In this document: positions 1 to 64,000 of the stretch, in pieces
How the letters are laid out: every line of letters begins with the position of its first letter
How positions within the stretch are numbered: position 1 is the stretch's first letter
Assembly (NCBI GenBank): GCA_054601695.1
Contig: BAAHQB010000053.1
Coordinates: 62,001 to 126,000, forward strand
Direction of reading: 5' to 3'
DNA from: Amorphochlora amoebiformis
Taxonomy: Eukaryota > Cercozoa > Chlorarachniophyceae
Length of the DNA stretch: 64,000 nt
Program-made: the position numbers and the translations under genes
Notes under the pieces: generated by a model
The model's database searches: none
Told to the model about the DNA's origin: nothing
What the model saw: only the letters and a program-made list of their open reading frames with translations

Positions 1-72
1 ATATATATGTATACAATACTACCAATCCTTTAATCATATCTTTGCCCGCAATGGCCGTGAAAGGGAGGAAGA

Positions 73-170
<98 letters not shown>

Positions 171-176
171 CTGTGA

Positions 177-237
<61 letters not shown>

Positions 238-290
238 TATAATATATAATATATATATATATATATATATGTACGTTATATCGATATGTG

Positions 291-339
<49 letters not shown>

Positions 340-609
340 TAGATTGGTTTTGATATAATCGGTGGTATTGCGGGATGCTTTTCCGCATTCAATTCGCCTC
401 TGGCCCATGGAGCTCACTTGGGGGTATATCAATATATGAATAGATTATATGTAATGTATATATATATGTACATATATATATATATATATATATATACGTA
501 TGTATGTATGTATGTATTATTATTATTATTATTAGTATTGTTATATATATATATATATATTATATATAATACATACATATATATTATATATATATATATG
601 TGTATATAA

Positions 610-683
<74 letters not shown>

Positions 684-887
684 ATATATATATATGTACA
701 TACATATATATGATGGTATATATATATGTGTATATAACATATATGTATATGTGTATGTACATGTATATGCATACATAGATGTCATATATGTAAAGGTTTA
801 TATTATAACATATATATATATATATATATATATCTTAAATATATATATGTGTGTATATATGTAATCTCGATAATATCATTTGTATGA

Positions 888-951
<64 letters not shown>

Positions 952-958
952 ATATATA

Positions 959-1046
<88 letters not shown>

Positions 1047-1064
1047 TATATATATTTTTATATA

Positions 1065-1120
<56 letters not shown>

Positions 1121-1203
1121 CGTGATGATATGTAGTATATATGTATAATATACGGAAGATATATGTTTTTATATATATCATACTATGAGTGTATATTTTT
1201 AAT

Positions 1204-1235
<32 letters not shown>

Positions 1236-1269
1236 GTCTATGAATACCTATATTTATATTATATAAAAG

Positions 1270-1348
<79 letters not shown>

Positions 1349-1542
1349 ATAAATATACGATATAAATATATATATATATATATATACATACATCATCCAT
1401 CCGAAAATATATCCACATGACATTCACAGCAATTCTAACATAAAATCACCCCCAGGGAGCGCTAACAGGTTTATACTACTACCATTACCGATACAAGAAA
1501 AAGCGTAGACAATCAAGAGGTTCGGGGTGGAGGTCACTCTAG
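1..1542 (+). CDS. Rhomboid-family intramembrane serine protease, 3' end (partial)
   Basis: Two exons are clear. Exon 343-423 follows a CACTAG acceptor and ends at a GTATAT donor; exon 1456-1542 follows CCCCAG and ends in TAG. They join in phase 0. The joined product gives a small-residue-rich transmembrane helix with the motif [19 protein letters not shown], the last catalytic helix of rhomboids where the His of AHLGG pairs with the catalytic Ser, then a basic cytosolic tail. PARL-type mitochondrial rhomboids have DHAAHLGGALFG at this place. A further upstream exon ending at base 56 (reading [10 protein letters not shown] before GTGAAA) is likely but its acceptor is not visible. The Ser-containing helix lies outside the window, so activity cannot be judged. 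The 1.03 kb intron 424-1455 is almost pure AT repeat with nothing else recognised. Confidence 0.72.
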
Positions 1543-2545
1543 ACCACACGTCAAACAATATGCCAAGATTATTGCCTAGATCGACTCGCAGCTAGGGTAG
1601 GTAGGTACAGTTGTAATGAATGCTTCTAACGGTTCTGTCTGAGACTGATCAGATCATGAGAAACTTGGAATTCACGTAATTATTCCGAGTCTTGAGCCGC
1701 TGAGGAAGTTGTAGGAATTCACTTCAAGTTCAATGTATATCCAGAATGTTAACCTGGTGAGCGTATCTAGGTGTATTCCTATAGTATCATAAACTCACTC
1801 ACATACACTCTAGACACTAGCATTGCTTACGTTTAGTACGTGCGTATGTCGAGTATGATGAATCATTGATGATAGATACTAGTATGGTACGCATGGTACG
1901 TACGTACGTATGCATCGTACAGTTAGTTACTCACTGGTACGTACGTATCATAACGGTTGCGTACGTATGTTGGTACGTATACGTAAGTTATGGCATACGT
2001 ATGCGCATGTTGTTACGTATGTTTTGTTGTACATATGAATGGTTGGGTCGTCTAGATCGTTTAGTACGTAAGTTGGTACGACGTTTTACGTAAGCAACGC
2101 ATGAGCGGCATGCTCTTGCCCACTAAGCGAAGGGTATCTAGCAATCTATAGATAATAATATTATAGTTATATACCACGAACCGTGGAGTTACTTCTTGTA
2201 CATAAGAGAGTTAGCGTTAGCTATAGCCATAGCCATGCTGATTCGTAACACTGGCTGAATTTCAGGTCGAACGGTTGCTTCCATCTCGGATCTAGCCGCC
2301 GGACGTATCTAGGTATCTAGTGTATCTACGGTCATGACAAGTCAAAATTCTTCAAGCATAAGTTGGGTTATAGGTCTACGTCATCAATCATTCGTCATAT
2401 TCGTACTCAGTTGAACGGAACTAAAAACGTATAGTTAGTAACCATCAATCAATGCTCGTCGCCATGTGCGATGTGTGTACCCTAATAACTAGAATTCAGA
2501 GTAGATCTTTAGAAATGATTCCATTCTACTAGACTATAGTCTACG
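1543..2545. other. Convergent intergenic spacer (rhomboid / sterol reductase 3' ends)
   Basis: About 1 kb lies between two facing stop codons. It has no (AT)n microsatellite, no CT tract and no convincing exon on either strand. It is rich in the palindromic words CTAG, TACGTA and GTAC, especially 1830-2095 (repeated GTACGTACGTA-like words). It presumably holds both 3' untranslated regions and the terminators. The open frame at 1866-2093 is made of these words and resembles no family I know. Confidence 0.6.
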
Positions 2546-12566
<10,021 letters not shown>

Positions 12567-12875
12567 CGTCTTGGTGTATTTCGCGAAAGGGTTGTCTCTA
12601 CGAGGAGACGACGGATATGCCCAAGCCACGAGTCGAGCGTCGGGATCGTGGCCTCCGTGACCTGGGTTCCGATAAGGATATTGAGATATTGAATAGCTAT
12701 TATCAAGGTAGCGTATGTAGATATCTGCACAGAATAATTTTTTTGCGTGACGTTACGAAGAGTAAAATACTAATTTCAGGTGATATCACATTATGTCACA
12801 TACTGTCTGAGTGACACTCCCCGTGACATCTCCATCCACACGCGCCCAAACGGTCAGTCGAACCGCCAACTTGCA
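12567..12875. promoter_or_regulatory. Bidirectional promoter ERG24 / DNA2
   Basis: These 309 bp separate the two start codons. The segment has mixed composition and no microsatellite. GTGAC/GTCAC words occur at 12656 (CGTGACC), 12745 (GCGTGACG), about 12795 (TGTCACA), about 12811 (GTGACAC) and about 12822 (CGTGACA). No TATA box is obvious. Transcription in both directions is inferred from gene layout. Confidence 0.6.
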
Positions 12876-34876
<22,001 letters not shown>

Positions 34877-35477
34877 GTAAGCTTGTTAGTCGAATTGAAG
34901 CTATATCATTTTAGTAATTGAATGACACAACTAGTAAATTCACTGGTACTAGCACCTGAATAAGGAAGATCTAAATTATAAAGTTATTCTAATTATATTC
35001 TCCATCATGTCACGAATCTATAGCAGTAGTCTAGTAGTCTAGGTAGCTGTCAGATCGATCTACTAGATCTAGTCGATATTGTAGATATTAATATCGTAAG
35101 ATTATTATCTATCACACATCTACTACTACTAGTACTAGACTAAGCTAGTAAGCACACTTTAGACACCGTCTAGACTCTAGAGACTGTCGGAAACGCAACT
35201 TACTCTAGTTACTAGACTTACTATACTACTTGTCACTACTAGTACTAGTTCTAGAGTAATATATGGTCAGCTAGGTCAGTAAATGAAAACATACATACAC
35301 TAGATAGAACTAGACAATTAACTTATTATTATCATCTACGTATCGATAATGACTATTTTATGATGCATTTGATGGATCAAAATTTTCAACAATGATCATG
35401 ATTGGCTGGTTATAATACTCTCAGTTCGCATTTACAGCCTCTTGCAGTCTTAACTTTGATATATTTCTAGTATTCAG
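34877..35477. other. Convergent intergenic spacer (DNA2 / 35478-41776 gene)
   Basis: About 600 bp between facing stop codons. No microsatellite. About 20 CTAG words, many as ACTAGTACTAG-like runs, so TAG is common on both strands. No exon is recognised. Confidence 0.65.
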
Positions 35478-41776
<6,299 letters not shown>

Positions 41777-41862
41777 TAACGCCGATATTTTAAGTGTGAG
41801 CGGGACATCGGTGGGACTAATGGTCACCGACATTCTCTTTTCCTGATATTTGGTTAGAAAAA
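41777..41862. promoter_or_regulatory. Bidirectional promoter between 35478-41776 gene and ARP gene
   Basis: Only 86 bp separate the preferred ATG at 41776 (-) from the ATG at 41863 (+), and 29 bp if ATG 41833 is used. It contains GGTCACC at 41822. The 5' untranslated regions must be very short or overlap. Confidence 0.55.
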
Positions 41863-57873
<16,011 letters not shown>

Positions 57874-58424
57874 GCCTACTACTAGAACTAGGCCAAAACG
57901 CTCCAATTGAAACATTGCAATGTGTATCATTCAATCAAAATAGAAATCTTAGACTAAAATGCGACCGAAAAATTCGATTCTATCAGTCAGCATATCATGA
58001 ATAGATTATCATGATATCTAGTGATATATACATGTAGATATTAGCTGGATTAGATATACTGTCACGCGACATAGCCGTTTGCACTCTCTAGACTCTACTA
58101 GTACACATGTTGATATACTAGACATAGGTAGAATATTGGCCAAGTAATTTGACTACATCCAGTTAATTACAGTCGAGTGAACGGTCACCAAATTATTACT
58201 ACTTATACAATTCAATCGGATATAGATTATACATGTACTGGATGTGATGTCAGAGTCAGAGCTCAATGATACTCAGTCGGTACTGGATATTAACAACTTG
58301 CGCGCATTTATACAATATTCGTGCTACAGACTTGTCAACCCCCGCAATCGATATATCTAGCCAATTGGTCCCGGGCACCGACCTCGACAAGCTAACAGTG
58401 TTCTATTCATGACGCGTCAGACTC
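57874..58424. other. Convergent intergenic spacer (ARP / RSA3)
   Basis: 550 bp between facing stops, without microsatellites, rich in CTAG and TAG/CTA words, like the other two convergent spacers. No exon is recognised. Confidence 0.65.
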
Positions 58425-60865
<2,441 letters not shown>

Positions 60866-61198
60866 CACCCGAGACCTCCGGAACCTAATCCCCGGAGTTT
60901 TTGGATTCCGAGAAATTGTTAATATTTCGGTATCTAACACGCCGCATACAAGTGAGACCTTCCCCCCCCTCAAATTCTCCTCCCCCAGGGGAATATGCGA
61001 AATAGATTCGTTCGGAAACTCTGAGGGATGAAGCGGGATACGTGTCTTGAGATGTGAATTTTCAAAATTTCGATCTGGAATGTCCATTTTTCCGGTTTTA
61101 GGGAACTTCTGGTGACCCCTCCTTCTGTATATCTCGATTTCTCTGGGCTTATGTCAGTGTAGTCATACGATTTAATACCTATATTTTGACCGAATTCA
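60866..61198. promoter_or_regulatory. Bidirectional promoter RSA3 / beta-adaptin
   Basis: About 333 bp of mixed composition between the two starts. It contains GGTGACC at 61111. No TATA box is obvious. If the beta-adaptin start codon is split by an intron, a small 5' exon of that gene also lies here. Confidence 0.5.
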
Positions 61199-63994
<2,796 letters not shown>

Positions 63995-64000
63995 GTAGAA

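Noticed and set aside
60866-61087. N-terminal extension of RSA3 to ATG 61087
   Set aside because: It would fill the shared promoter region and has no family similarity; the frame is merely open.

Overview
The window is nuclear DNA from an intron-rich protist. Its genes are split into many very short exons (mostly 30 to 130 bases) separated by introns of (AT)n microsatellite, (CT)n tracts and telomere-type TTAGGG/CCCTAA arrays. Introns follow GT-AG with two GC-AG exceptions. The lineage cannot be fixed from this sequence. Almost all long open frames in the window are translations of repeats and are not genes. The real genes were rebuilt by hand by joining exons at splice sites where reading phase and family similarity agreed.

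Layout: (1) 1-1542, +, 3' end of a rhomboid (PARL-like) protease. (2) 2546-12566, -, complete delta(14)-sterol reductase (ERG24 family), 17 exons, 390 aa. (3) 12876-34876, +, complete DNA2 replication helicase/nuclease, 52 exons, 1341 aa. (4) 35478-41776, -, unrecognised secretory/membrane protein, 7 exons, about 208 aa. (5) 41863-57873, +, divergent actin-related protein, 21 exons, 415 aa. (6) 58425-60865, -, ribosome-assembly protein 3 (RSA3-domain), 4 exons, 157 aa. (7) 61199 to the right edge, +, start of a beta-adaptin-type (AP complex) large subunit. All joins in the complete models keep frame from start to stop.

The genes alternate strictly in direction, giving three divergent pairs with compact shared promoters (309, about 86 and about 333 bp) and three convergent pairs with 550 to 1000 bp spacers. 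The promoters each carry a GTGACC/GGTCAC element. The convergent spacers lack microsatellites and are dense in CTAG, with GTAC/TACGTA also abundant in the first.

Two things look undescribed. First, many exon-intron junctions are followed or preceded by one to five partial copies ('echoes') of the same exon edge plus splice site, embedded in (AT)n. Second, telomere-type repeats inside introns are oriented: CCCTAA lies next to 3' splice sites (sometimes CCCTAG is the acceptor itself) and TTAGGG next to 5' splice sites. Both are described in the findings with the assembly-artefact alternative stated.
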